A DNA stretch of 64,000 nucleotides. It comes from Apoda limacodes (taxonomy: Eukaryota > Arthropoda > Insecta > Lepidoptera > Limacodidae). Below the pieces are notes generated by a model, which was not told where the DNA came from, made no database searches, and was given only the letters and a program-made list of their open reading frames with translations. Position 1 is the first letter of the stretch; each line of letters starts with the position of its first letter. Below are positions 46,162 to 56,956 of this stretch, piece after piece. The translations under genes were made by a program, and so were the position numbers. Where the stretch lies: assembly GCA_946406115.1 (NCBI GenBank), contig OX291544.1, forward strand, positions 24,941,521-25,005,520, read 5' to 3'.

Positions 46162-46770
46162 GTCAAATTTGAATATAGGAATGAGATAATAGTGGGTTCG
46201 ATTCTCGCCTATATTCAAGTTGCTAGTATTTTAGGACAGACACTTTATAAAAATATTCTTTAGGTACAATAATATTTATTAAATGTTTTCCTAATAACAA
46301 ATTTATCTAAAATATAATTCTATTATAAGACCTAGATTAACTTAACACTTTACAATGGTTTATTACCTTTTTTTCTATTCACTACCTAATGGCACTGTAT
46401 AGCTAAAGGCACTTTATATTGGAGATATAGGTCAGCCTAGGATTGACTGATATCACGTCGTGACGAATCGGAGAATTGCCACCTAGGCAACGTGGATGTC
46501 TGAGCCCATGGTCCTTGCTACCATAGCCAGCTGATCAGGGTTGCGCCTGGAACTCGGAGTCGCTGTCCTTCGCCGCCATCTGATATTGCTAAGGTACGAA
46601 GTATCGGGTCACTGTCCCGTACGGCCAGCTGATCCTTCCTAGTTTGTTGACCTCTGATTTATCATTTGGGCAGAGTGAGCTTTGCTTCGCTTATTCATAT
46701 TAGATCGCTAAGTGCTGCGGCTGCAGTAAGGATCACTTATTCATATTAATTATTCAACGTATACGTAAAG
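46162..46770 (-). repeat. Right long direct repeat of the LTR element (609 bp; presumed R at the 5' end)
   Basis: Direct-repeat partner of 40904-41488. The match stops abruptly after ACGTATACGTAAAG at 46770. The promoter-like DNA found beside the left copy (41489 onward) is absent here, so this copy begins close to where transcription would start. Confidence 0.9.
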
Positions 46771-48714
46771 TTAATTATAAATTCCCTTAACCTTTAGAAA
46801 GGGCTAAAATCAAAATCAAAATCAAAAACACACGAGCTTCAATTCTTATCGGTAACTAACTTGAGTGTTATTTTTTCTAAAATATTTGCTATACAATATC
46901 TTTACGTTAAAGAGGTCGATTTTCGTATATGAGTGGATAAGAATTCCTCGCGCCTGGCTGAAACTCCGATAAAATTATAGTTTCTTGTTAACTTTGTTAT
47001 AATGGATAGGTCCATTGTACTTGTATTAGGTTCAAATTCCAAGTCCGAGCTTTGAAATAACATTTCAAACGAACGGTTCTCTAAAAAACCGAACTAATGC
47101 ATTTTTGACAAGTCCCGTAAAAAACGTATCTGTGAGGGTTGACACAAGATAGAACGCAAGTTTTATTAATTTATTTTGTAAGAAGTTATCAACATTTCAT
47201 ATCGAATTAAAGTCAACATTCTGATTGATATTTCTTAAAAGAAATAAGACACCTGTGTACACTTATCAGTTTTTGGAAGTTTAAAGTCAGTAATTTCCAA
47301 ATTTGTGAAAAGTCATATAAATTGTAATGATATTTGAATGAAAGTTATTTAATTGTAAAACTTACTTATAATTGAAGAATATAGTTATGAACTCAATGCA
47401 TAATTTATATACATTCTATTCAAATTAAGAAAACTTAATGGAATAAAACACATAAAGTGTTATTGTTAAAATTACATATTTTTATGAATAAAATAGTTTA
47501 GAAATTTGTTTAGAAAATTGGGAAGTTTACACGAAATAATTTTGCCAACCCTTATATTTGTTTACAAAACGCATAAAGGTTTAAATTAATGACTTTTCTG
47601 ACTTACAAGCTCATTAACGCATACATACGACTATTTGGAATAAAAAAAAAGGCAATGGCAGTGATTTCCATTCTATTATTTTAGTTGGTGTAAAGCGCCG
47701 TATAATACTTATTTTTTTAAAAGTTCATAATATGTTAGCGGCTATTTAAAACTAACAAAAGATTAAAATTTAGAAAACCATTAGCTATGGGCGGCGTGTT
47801 AAAGCTTAGAATAAACAAGATGCGTCAATAAATTTTACAACTTAATCACCAGTCAGAATCATTCTCAAAAATGCACATTTTTGCTTGGAACAATGTAAAA
47901 ACTAAAGATAATAGCTATCGTAAAAAGCCGTTCGTGGGAGTTTTGCCCTGAGCCCTGGACGTGTTGAAACAATAGAATAGAAATAAAGAATTCCTAAAAA
48001 AGACTCAATACAGTAGCGTATTTAGAATTGTATTTAATGTAGAAATTAATAATAGATTTAACTTTAACTAGTATATATCTGTACCCTTGGTGAAAACTGA
48101 TATAGGTCTGTAATGACAGTTTTTGAAAAAATGGTTTTTAATATTTTGTACCTTTACATGCGTAAACCTTTTTTGTTAATGACTTTATTCCTTTTGTAAA
48201 AAATAATAAAGATAGGTATTTTTTAGCCTCTATACTATGATATATGAAGAATAGCAATATATGTAATTTATTTAGACCAATAAGGGAAATAAACAACTTG
48301 TATTATTCGTCACATTGGAATGAATATGTGTAAAATAATTTAACTAAAATCACATTAGTTTACACTAAAACTAGTGGTACGATTGATATTGGTGAAATAT
48401 GATACACCTGCAAATTAAAATAGCATTTAAATACATTAAAAGTAATACATAAAAAAAAATCCAAAACAAAACTATTACAAAACAGAAGCATCTTTAGTTT
48501 GCGGTTGTTAAAACACAATAAATTGTTATATTTACACTAATAAATTATTTAACACAAAAAATTAGGGAAAAAAGTTATGTGTTACTAATATATCTCAACT
48601 TGTTCTTTTCATTTTCAAGTTCTAGGTTGTTTCAAATGATACGATTTGTTAAGGCGGTATAATAATATTATTATTGTATTATGTTTTTCGTCCGCCAACC
48701 CGCACTAGGTCAGC
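46771..48714. other. AT-rich intergenic, nothing seen
   Basis: CAAAATCAAAATCAAAATCA near 46810 could be the tail of an inverted LINE. No gene. Confidence 0.4.
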
Positions 48715-48790
48715 GTGGTGGACTATGGCCTAAGCCTCCTTATCTAAGGAGAGGCCTGTGCAGTGGGGCGTATAACGGCTGAGGTGAATT
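48715..48790 (+). repeat. Dispersed repeat family U, fragment 2
   Basis: GTCAGCGTGGTGGACTATGG, CTAAGGAGAGGCCTGTGCAG; partner of 10960-11050. Confidence 0.6.
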
Positions 48791-49449
48791 ATGTTTTTAG
48801 AGTTATATATCCAAATTATTAGTTTATGGTTCTAACTATGCATATAAACAAATATTTTAATTTGTAGTCTTTATTTTATACAAGATATCAAAAAGTAGTT
48901 AATAAATGTTAAGATAATGTTAAAAAAACACTGAGAAAACGCATCCAGAGGCTTGGGATTGAGAAAATGTAAATCATCAGTCTTTTATTTTCATCTTAAG
49001 TGGGCAAGAATGATATCTTTACTAAAACTTAACATCCCTTGTGTCATACACGAGTTATCAGGTACTTAATTTTATAGTTAAGTACTATTAAATTTAAAAC
49101 ACTTATGTTCCTACAATAGTTTCTTTGGGCTTCTATAACAACTAAACTACCAAAAAAAATGTTAATAAGACACTAAGACATTAAATTATAGCGCTTTTAA
49201 TCTTACGAATTGTACAAACTCTAGTCCTTTGTTAGAGTTAGATAATAGCTAGGTGACATGCTAGGAAACATGATAAGTAAGGACTATAATAATTCTAAAA
49301 AACATATAATAAGCTTCTGCTTTCAATAAACTTTGTAAAGTTTTAAACTAAAACATAAAAATTTATAATTAACCGAAGCACTTAATGGAATTTGAAAGCA
49401 AGCACAGTAAAACAGTAAAGAAATAAAAATATACTATAAACATTTAATT
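48791..49449. other. AT-rich intergenic, nothing seen
   Basis: No gene or repeat recognised. Confidence 0.4.
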
Positions 49450-50460
49450 TAAAACACGTGCAGGAGGTACTTAAAAGGAATAGGTATAAAGTGTGCAAAC
49501 GACAGCCGCGACGTCCACAAAGAAATAGAAAACCTGAAGTGAATAGACAGGCAGCCTTTATGCCATACCTAAAGGGAGTGATGGACAAAATAGGAACTTT
49601 ACTAAGTAGATACTCTTTCAAGACAGTGTACACACCGCGCTCTAAAGTCGCCAAACACCTGCGGACACCGAAGGATTGTATTCCCCCTACCAAAGACCAG
49701 GCGTTTTCGGGATAGACTGCAGTTGTGGAAGGTCGTACGCAGGCCAAACGAAACGCACTGTAGCCGAAAGGGTCAAACAACACATAACTGCTGTCAAAAA
49801 CTGACAAACAAATAAATCAGCCATAGCCGACCATCTACTCAATGGCATGCAAAATCACTGGATTGAACTTTACGAACCGAAAGTCCTCTCCATTGAGCGC
49901 CACTATTATACACGATTTGTACGCTAAGCTATTGAAACAACGAAATGCGACAAAAATGTAGAACAACGAAACGAAACAACGAAATGCGACAAAAATAAAG
50001 AAGATGGATATAATCTTTCAAAGGCGTGGAATCCTGTGATTCATAGGTTTAAACCGCGCGACAGTAATATCGGTGATAAACGCAATATGGATGTTGGCGG
50101 CGGATCGTAAAATGCGCCAGAGCACGAAAATCCTAGGCAGATCGTAAAGTATTGAATAGTAATTATCATATAACTGAACAGATTATAATTTGAAGCTTGG
50201 CTGGAACGCTCCGCTCGCTACGCTCGCTCCGCATCTACATTTACAAAAGAGAAACTGAACCTAACCATACATGACTTGTACAGTGCGATTTCTGTTCCTT
50301 TCGTTTCCATACTTTACGAGCTGCCTAGGGATTTCGTGATCTGCCGGATTTTACGATCGGCCGCCGACATGGACATCGTCAGTGTAGTGTGTAGAGAACA
50401 TTTAAACAATGTGAGGGTAGTGGAAGAAACTGCACGAGCGGCCAGAAGTTGACGCCGCGC
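49450..50460 (+). pseudogene. Penelope-like element, C-terminal part with GIY-YIG domain
   Basis: Plus-strand remnant. 49458-49715 encodes a linker (AFMPYLKGVMDKIGTLLSRY, PRSKVAKHLRTPKDCIPPTK). After a frameshift near 49695 comes the GIY-YIG-type endonuclease region: GVFGIDCSCGRSYAGQTKRT, AERVKQH and, later, ADHLLNG and SIERHYYTRF. The Cys pair inside CSCG and the order RT-linker-GIY-YIG are typical of Penelope-like retroelements. In-frame stops follow (TGA near 49801). The reading resumes as KAWNPVIHRFKPRDSN (about 50015-50065) and is cut at 50091 by a MITE; possible continuation DMDIVSVVCREHL follows at 50365. The reverse transcriptase is missing. Confidence 0.78.
50091..50370. mobile_element. 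MITE with 63-bp terminal inverted repeats, nested in the Penelope-like remnant
   Basis: Left end 50091-50153 (ATGTTGGCGGCGGATCG..., GATCGTAAAATGCG, CCTAGGCAGATCGTAAAG) and right end 50308-50370 are reverse complements with only a few mismatches. The centre is about 154 bp and contains CGCTCCGCTCGCTACGCTCG. No ORF. CCTAGGCAGATCGTAAAG-type ends recur widely in insect genomes, by recollection. Confidence 0.85.
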
Positions 50461-50639
50461 TCTTCAGCCGCGACAGCCGTGACCACGATAAGGTGCAATC
50501 CTTGTTGGAACGGCGGCACCCAATACAGTTACGTTTCTGTATACGTACTTACGTGCATCGCGTTAAGACCTAAGTTCTATAATAATAATTAGTGAAAAAC
50601 GCGAAAGTTTAAAACTAACTAACATTTAAATAGTAAGTG
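50461..50639. other. Spacer between Penelope-like and DUF7869-like remnants
   Basis: Moderately GC-rich at first (CAGCCGCGACAGCCGTGACC), then AT-rich. No feature named. Confidence 0.35.
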
Positions 50640-51452
50640 ACATGGCAATAAAAGTTTTCTGAAATCGAATAGCATAAACTTTTTGTTTCTCTGTTAAATC
50701 TGGATGTCATCTGGATGTAATAAGTCATCGGTCGAGGTCAAATTAATATAGAACTCATAAGCACTCGGTACAATATAATTCAAAAGAGAAATCAGATCTG
50801 CTTTTTTCGCTGCTGCTATAGGTACTGGTCCAACGCAACACTTCTTAATACTCTCTAAATTAATACGTTGTTCATATCTTTTGTTTCTTTTCGCTTATGA
50901 CATAGAATTGTAATCGATGGCTCCGTATCTCTCTTTGTAACTAAATATAGGAAACTGATTTTGTGGTATACTTCAAAATTTGAATATTCAGCCACACAAA
51001 CTTTTCGCCTATGGAATTTACTTTCTTTATTTGAAGTTGGTTTTTGAAATAATCAGCAAAATCGTAAAAATCTTTATAACACATTTCTATTACAGAAAGT
51101 TGATTAGTACGATTAGAAGAACTTCGTACCAACTGACACCAATCTCTTGGTCTCTCATAGAAGTGCGCTTTGTAGTGCGTTCTATCAAAGCATGATTAGA
51201 ATCTACTTCCAAATGTGTGTGACCAGGAACTAGAAATTTGTGTTCTATAGTAGTTAATTGTTCTAAGTTCTGCACAAGTAGGAGTGACATTGTTGCTACC
51301 ACGGAATTCTTTCCTTGCCCGGCGCATGAATCTGAGTACATAATCAATTTTGACGCGTTTGGAGTCAATAGTGGTAAAAGATTAATAACAAAGTCATACA
51401 AGCAGAAAGAAATTTGATTTGCTCCTCTGCCTCCACTTGATTCTGGCCACAT
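50640..51452 (-). pseudogene. DUF7869-like gene remnant (possibly mobile-element derived)
   Basis: On the minus strand, 51452-51090 encodes ANQISFCLYDFVINLLPLL, MYSDSCAGQGKNS, then HKFLVPGHTHLEVDSNHALI. The combination 'SDxCxGQxKN ... GHTxxExDSxHxxIE' is what I associate with the DUF7869 domain of many insect proteins, an RNase-H-fold, transposase-like region with acidic residues at these sites. After a frameshift near 51125 the reading continues (SVIEMCYKDFYDFADYFKN, to 50941), with further broken pieces down to about 50640 (STDDLLHPDDIQ, FMLFDFRKLLLP). N-terminal part absent. The function of the family is unsettled; identification rests on motif memory. Confidence 0.45.
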
Positions 51453-53813
51453 GTAGCAATAAGCATAATTAGTTTTCGCGAATGAACGTACTCTATCTCT
51501 TTCGCGCCAGTAAGAAGCTTACGCATAAGAAGATAGAATTAACGAATTATATCAATTGACACCAACGGACGTTTTGAAATGCTTGCAAGCAGTTGATAAG
51601 ATTTTTGATGTAACTAAATTGTATTAATAGACACGAATGTAATAAATAGTTCAAAAGCAGTCTCGTGAAAAATAATGTAGATCGAAATATATTAGAAGAA
51701 ACCAAATTTTAACATTGTTCATTAATTTTAAATGTATTATATCGAATAACATCATTATTCACGTTATTGATATTTAAAGATGCAATCTTGAACAACAATA
51801 CATTTTTAATTGTATCATTACACACAATCTTATATCAATATATTGTCTGTGGGTAAGATGATTAAACTAAATTTGTATTATTTTACAAATATAATTTAAA
51901 GAAGGTCTATTCAATTTTATGAGTGGATGTCAAGTTATATACACACAAGGCATTAAAGACTCTTCGCTGATATAAATTTACTTATATTATTGTGCACGAG
52001 AAATATCTCCGTATCCAGTAGAGCTAAGGCTACGTAGATCAGATAGATAAAAAGAGCATTTGACACTGATTAGATATGTCTAATAATCTTAAAAGTGCTA
52101 TAAGTCAACTTATATCAGTTTTCACCGAGGGTACACATATATTGTTATTACTACAACACTTACACTATAAAATTAAGAGCGCTCTTAGAATACATACTTG
52201 ACACAAAATCACTAGCATTATTTATTATTGTATTATATTGTTGTAAATAGCTTTGTATTCATTACACATTCGTTTTGTATTCATATATTTGCATTCAGAC
52301 GTCAAACGACGTAATATAAAATTGTAACAAAAGTGCAAAACGACTACATCCACAGAAAGTATTCAACTCGTTATGACATGTGCGATGTCATTTTGTCTCG
52401 GGTAATTTTACAAAATTACGTAATGCATGTACTATAATGTGTCTAAATCAGTGTTATTTCTGTATGTACATACACTGAAAATATATGTAAAGCTTAAATG
52501 CATAAAACATAGCTTTTGCGCTATGAATAATATGGTTGAATTAAATTATGTGGTTTTTAATGAAAAAATGCCATTTTGTAGTTTTACAACTTTTTTAAAT
52601 TTTTCTACTTTTTATTGTGTAAAACCTTTTTATTATTGTAGCTTATAACTAGATATTACTTTATTAGCATAAGACATTATAGATTTAAGAAGAAAACGAA
52701 TTAGCAAACGGCTAAAAATGTAAAACTTTCAAACTATTCTCGTCATAACTTTGTATTGCAAAAGCTCACAAATATGTAACTTATAACATTCGAAAGCTTT
52801 TGTTATGTACTACATTTCTGTACTTCTCTCATGTGTGTAACTTTAACCATATGCCTGTAAATTAAGTTAAAGCGCTAGATCATAAGCAAAGTTTGTATCG
52901 AATACGAGAATAAATAAAAAGCACAGCGTGAGCTTTCTCAAAGTTTTGCTACGAGGTAGCTTAACTCGCGACCTTCGGGCCTACTCACTTACGCATCCAC
53001 CGGTCGTCGAGAAGCGAACAACTTTAAGAAGAGCGCGCTGTCCCCCTTTACATGAAGAAGTGCTTTATTTTTTATCCCCGCGAAGAAGAAAATTATACAG
53101 TCCACCCTTGCCGTTCGTTACATATATATAGTTGTAAAGTATGTGTGAGAATAAACATTGTTGATAGCCTAGCTATAAGCGTGTTAAGCTTATTATAACT
53201 TAGTACGTAAAAAGTGCATGTAAACCATTTTTATGTGTTGTTACTAAGGATTTGTCCAAATATTATACATTGTCAATGTTTGCTACCAGGACAGGTCACT
53301 AAAATAATTTACTTAGGAAATAAATAAAGTATCAGAGTATTCCGATACTATTCGTTAAAAAAGGATTTAATAATAACTTCGAGTCCGTTAAACAAAGGCA
53401 ATTATCTGTTTGCCGGCAGGCAAGACAGGGACAGTTGAATGAATCTCGTCCCTATTGTTTACACAGTAGAGTCGTGTAAATATTCATATGTTCCTTGAGT
53501 CTGTTTTAGCATAGCTAGCAACGCGGGCGGCGAGAACGCGAGCCGGATAGCCAGTCATGTTTTAACCTCTGTGAGTATCGGTCGTTAGAAATCCCGTCCA
53601 GATCGCGAGTGTTAGTAACATCGTAAGTCGAGGTAGTAAGAGGCCTAAAGTTGAGTATAATTGAAATATTTTTTGATTTAGTTTAGAATTTAAACTTTAA
53701 AATCGTAGTGATGTAAATTACAATAATTAGCACTTGCACTTGAATCTTAATAACAAATTAAATTGTTATCTTAATATTTTATTGTTCAGTACTCAATCAA
53801 TTAATTGTGGTGG
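51453..53813. other. AT-rich intergenic with two LTR-like patches
   Basis: 52920-53160 is GC-richer (CTCGCGACCTTCGGGCC, GGTCGTCGAGAAGCG) and ends with GTGAGAATAAACATTGTTG. 53400-53650 is also GC-rich (GCGGGCGGCGAGAACGCGAG). These resemble promoter/R-U5 parts of LTR elements, but no coding partner or repeat pair was found. Confidence 0.35.
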
Positions 53814-53853
53814 TTGGCTATCCACATAATCTTGAGATTATGTGGATAGCCAA
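53814..53853. repeat. Perfect 40-bp palindrome
   Basis: Arms of 19 bp (TTGGCTATCCACATAATCT and its exact reverse complement) with a 2-bp centre. It sits about 7 bp from the start of a 5'-truncated LINE tail. Confidence 0.95.
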
Positions 53854-53859
53854 GAAGTT

Positions 53860-53985
53860 TTGAAGGGTCGGCAACGCTCGAGTGATGCCCCTGGTGTTGC
53901 AAACGTCCATAGGCTATGGTGACCGCTTACCATCAGCTGGACCATAGGCTTGTTTGCCACCTTAGTGGTATAAAAAGAAAAAAAA
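53860..53985 (+). mobile_element. LINE family X, 3' tail only (copy 5)
   Basis: GGTCGGCAACGCTCGAGTG, GTTGCAAACGTCCATAGGC and TTTGCCACCTTAGTGGTATA match the tails of copies 2, 3 and 4, followed by an A-rich run. Severe 5' truncation. Confidence 0.8.
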
Positions 53986-54705
53986 AATCAATAGAGAAAT
54001 AGGATGTGACTAATAAAAAAGTTCTTTTACATCCATCATTGAACGCACTAATATAGATAACGTAAGATTACTATATATCCGTGATTAGAATTTGGAAATC
54101 TTATCCTATTTCGTTTGCTGAGCGGAAATCATTTTTAAATGTAGAAAAATTATAGAGTAAAGTCTGGAGACTTCACCCTGAATAGGACCGTGTAAGACCC
54201 TTCCGGGAGGGAAATCTGTGGACTGAGGGTGCTGTTGTACCTCTCTGGAACAGCCTGGGAAAGTCCCAATTTCTGGTCAATGAAGCTTAGGCTTCGGAGA
54301 GTAAGGTGGTCCTATTCGGCGTTTCAACGCCATTTTCCTTCACGTTTTCTAATACAGCAATAAACGTCTCTCAGTAGACCAAATATATACACCTTAAAAT
54401 TGTCCATTTTCAGAGAAACTCTTAAACTATGAGCACTGGAAAAAGGAGATACACAAGCTTGAGCAGAGAGAAGGAATTACAAATATTAAAGAATCGGCGA
54501 GACGCACACTTTTTACAAGGCAGGCAGGCGGTACCATAATCAAAACAACCAACTGTATGTGAGTAATTCATTTGTTTACCTGCTTTGTTTCTTTTCTGTA
54601 TATGTATGAGGCGTAGAGCTAAACACAACGTAGATACCGTAGTAGATGATCAGTAAAATAATCATATCGATTTGGCCACCATTAACCAAAAACAATAAGA
54701 AAACC
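53986..54705. other. Intergenic with an unexplained mixed-composition block
   Basis: 54160-54350 has moderate G+C (GTGTAAGACCCTTCCGGGAG, CTCTCTGGAACAGCCTGGG) and no open frame or match elsewhere in the window. It may be a transposon fragment. Confidence 0.3.
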
Positions 54706-54832
54706 ACAAATCACTCATTTAGGTTATGTACTAGATAAAAGCAAGTTTTATAACATATAATTTTTTCAATCAGCCACAAAATTTGCACAAAAACGGCGTA
54801 TTTACGTGGTCTAACCTAAACCGCACTCTTAC
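54706..54832 (+). repeat. Dispersed repeat family A, copy 4 (end part)
   Basis: ACTAGATAAAAGCAAGTTTT, GCACAAAAACGGCGTATTTA and TGGTCTAACCTA correspond to the end of family A copies 1-3. Confidence 0.75.
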
Positions 54833-55439
54833 AGGAAATATACAAGTGTCATATAAAAATTGAGAATTCATAGAATTTATGGGTAATATTATAGCTATCT
54901 ATTCTTCAGAGTTATATCTCATCAAGAAATTATATCACTGAAATTTATGAAGTGACAATTTGAGATTAATTAATATATTAAATGTAAATAATACCTTTTT
55001 CTAAATAACTTTAATAATAAGTGAACATGATGTCTTCAAGTTTAATCTAGCCGATAGACAAGCGAGTTCTTCTAATGTTTAGAAGTATTTTTAATACCTA
55101 AACTTTCTTTTTCAAAAGTAATTTTTTGAGATCACATACATTTAGGAACTCAAACTGCTCCTAGTATTCGGTAAAAGTCTTGAGGAATTAATTGAACGGG
55201 ACGGGAACGATAACTCCTATACACTGAGATGTATTTGGAATTTGGAGAACACTTTACCACACAGGTCCATGCAACTGGCTATGTTCAACGATATTGTTGA
55301 ATTTTTGAGTTTGTAGCTTCGGGAAATGATACATGAATGCTCTGAGAAAATCGTTTATAACGTGCTTCAGTGTGTTGAAATCTAGCTTTTTTCGTGTAAT
55401 TGTTCCCTACGTGGTTATAGAATTGATAATGCTCTAACT
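54833..55439. other. AT-rich intergenic, nothing firmly identified
   Basis: Broken reading-frame pieces around 55230-55430 (for example HECSEKIVYNVLQC on the plus strand) may belong with the duplicated segment that follows. No family recognised. Confidence 0.3.
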
Positions 55440-55736
55440 AAGAATTTGAACTTACCGTTAGGGAATACATTTTCCCTAATGTTAAGTGGTTGCTACTTGA
55501 GAAATTAAGAAAGAGACTGATTGGTACACGCTGGTTCTCAAACCTCCGCCACTACATACGCAAAGTGAAATTTAAAACCCTCGGCCACCACCGACTATTA
55601 GAATTAAAGTTATTATTTTATTTCTGTTGTCTAGTAGGTATCTACTTATGTATTCCCTTTTTACGTATAATATCTAAGAATTTGAACTTACCGATAGAGA
55701 ATACATTTTCCCTAATGTTAAGTGGTTGCTACAGAG
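55440..55736 (+). repeat. About 58-bp direct duplication, 237 bp apart
   Basis: AAGAATTTGAACTTACCG, then GAATACATTTTCCCTAATG and TTAAGTGGTTGCTAC, occurs at 55440-55496 and 55677-55733 with two substitutions. The second copy is in an open stretch (55490-55780, +) reading NLPIENTFSLMLSGCY. No domain recognised. Confidence 0.8.
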
Positions 55737-55967
55737 ACAGGTTTGTGAATATTTTGCTTTTTGCTCATAATTTGTCATGAAAAAGAAAGACTGATAATCT
55801 TTCTTTTCTTTAATTTCCCACGAGTATGACTGAATAAAGGTAAAAAGTCAATTTGTTTTGTTGGATTATTTTTTTGTTGTTTTTGTTTTTGCGATTTATC
55901 AAAGAGATATGACAGAAATGAACTTAATTTTTTTTCTAATGACCACGAAAGTTTAGATCTATTTTTA

Positions 55968-56358
55968 GGGTTCCGTACCCAAAGGGTAATGAGCGGAACC
56001 CTATTACTAAGACTCCGCTGTCCGTCCGTCCGTCTGTCAATAGGCTGTGTCTCATGAACCGTGATAGTTAGACAGTTGAAATTTTCACAGAAAATGTATT
56101 TCTGTTGCCGCTATAACAACAAATAGGTACTAAAAAACAGAATACAATAAATTTTTTAAGGGGTTCCCATACAACAAACGCGATTTTGCTCAACAATGAC
56201 AACGGCAACATGTAGACGCTTAAAATATTCACAGAATATTTATTTATATAGTCAATTTAAAAATAAATAATTAAATTAAAATCAAACAAATATTTAAGGG
56301 GGGCTCTCATACAACAGCGGTGATTTGTATATTTTTTATAGATAATGGTACGGAACCC
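55968..56358. mobile_element. Repeat with perfect 12-bp GGGTTCCGTACC inverted ends
   Basis: Left end 55968-55979 and right end 56347-56358 are exact reverse complements. Inside are CCTATTACTAAGACTCCGC, a GTCCGTCCGTCCGTC run and repeated AAGGGG.TCYCATACAACA blocks. No ORF. A fragment lies at 22881-22952. This type of repeat is very common in Lepidoptera, by recollection. Probably a non-autonomous DNA element. Confidence 0.75.
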
Positions 56359-56767
56359 CATCGTGCGCGAGTCCGAATCGAGCTTGGCCGATTTTTATTT
56401 ATATGATAAGAAGTTTTGAGTAGGTACATAGTTCCAGTGTTTGCTATCAGTCAGTCAATCAATCATACTTTCGATGGTTTCACTTTTAATTTTGTAAAAG
56501 GTGCAAACTTATTTCAACATTATTTTTTTTATTATTAAAGGGTTTTATTTTAATTGGTTATATTTAAAAACATCAATGAAAGTGCTATTTGAGAAAAGTC
56601 CACGTTTTATAACCTGAAGAATTGTTTGCTTTTATTTTTATAGTAAACAATAAAATAATATACAAACATTATTTTGGCCAATTTGATGCTTAATTTTTAT
56701 CATGTTGCCTAACATTGAGTAACGAGATCATAATCAGTACTCTGCTATAATTTAGATGGTTTAAGAA
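56359..56767. other. AT-rich intergenic, nothing seen
   Basis: No gene. The CGTGCGCGAGTCCGAATCG block directly after 56358 belongs to the common flanking text of the preceding repeat. Confidence 0.4.
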
Positions 56768-56956
56768 TAGGTGCGTTCTATTCACGGCATTGAGAGCTAT
56801 GACATCGCATATTCATTGAAATCGTTCAGTTCATCAAAAGTAAAAAAACAATATGGCCGTTCACTATTTTGATAGCGCATCTACTGCTCTACCTCCCGAG
56901 CATGTGCAGCCAATGCGTTGAATGTGCATTCAATGCGTAAAATAAAACGCCCCTTA
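56768..56956. mobile_element. MITE M, copy 2 (189 bp)
   Basis: TAGGTGCGTTCTATTCACGG at the left and CGTAAAATAAAACGCCCCTT at the right form the same imperfect inverted ends as 36284-36552. The central CATGTGCAGCCAATG block is shared. It is 80 bp shorter because part of the right half is missing. Confidence 0.8.

Noticed and set aside
49382..49807. Minus-strand 141-codon frame
   Set aside because: It is the antisense shadow of the Penelope-like coding sequence on the plus strand.
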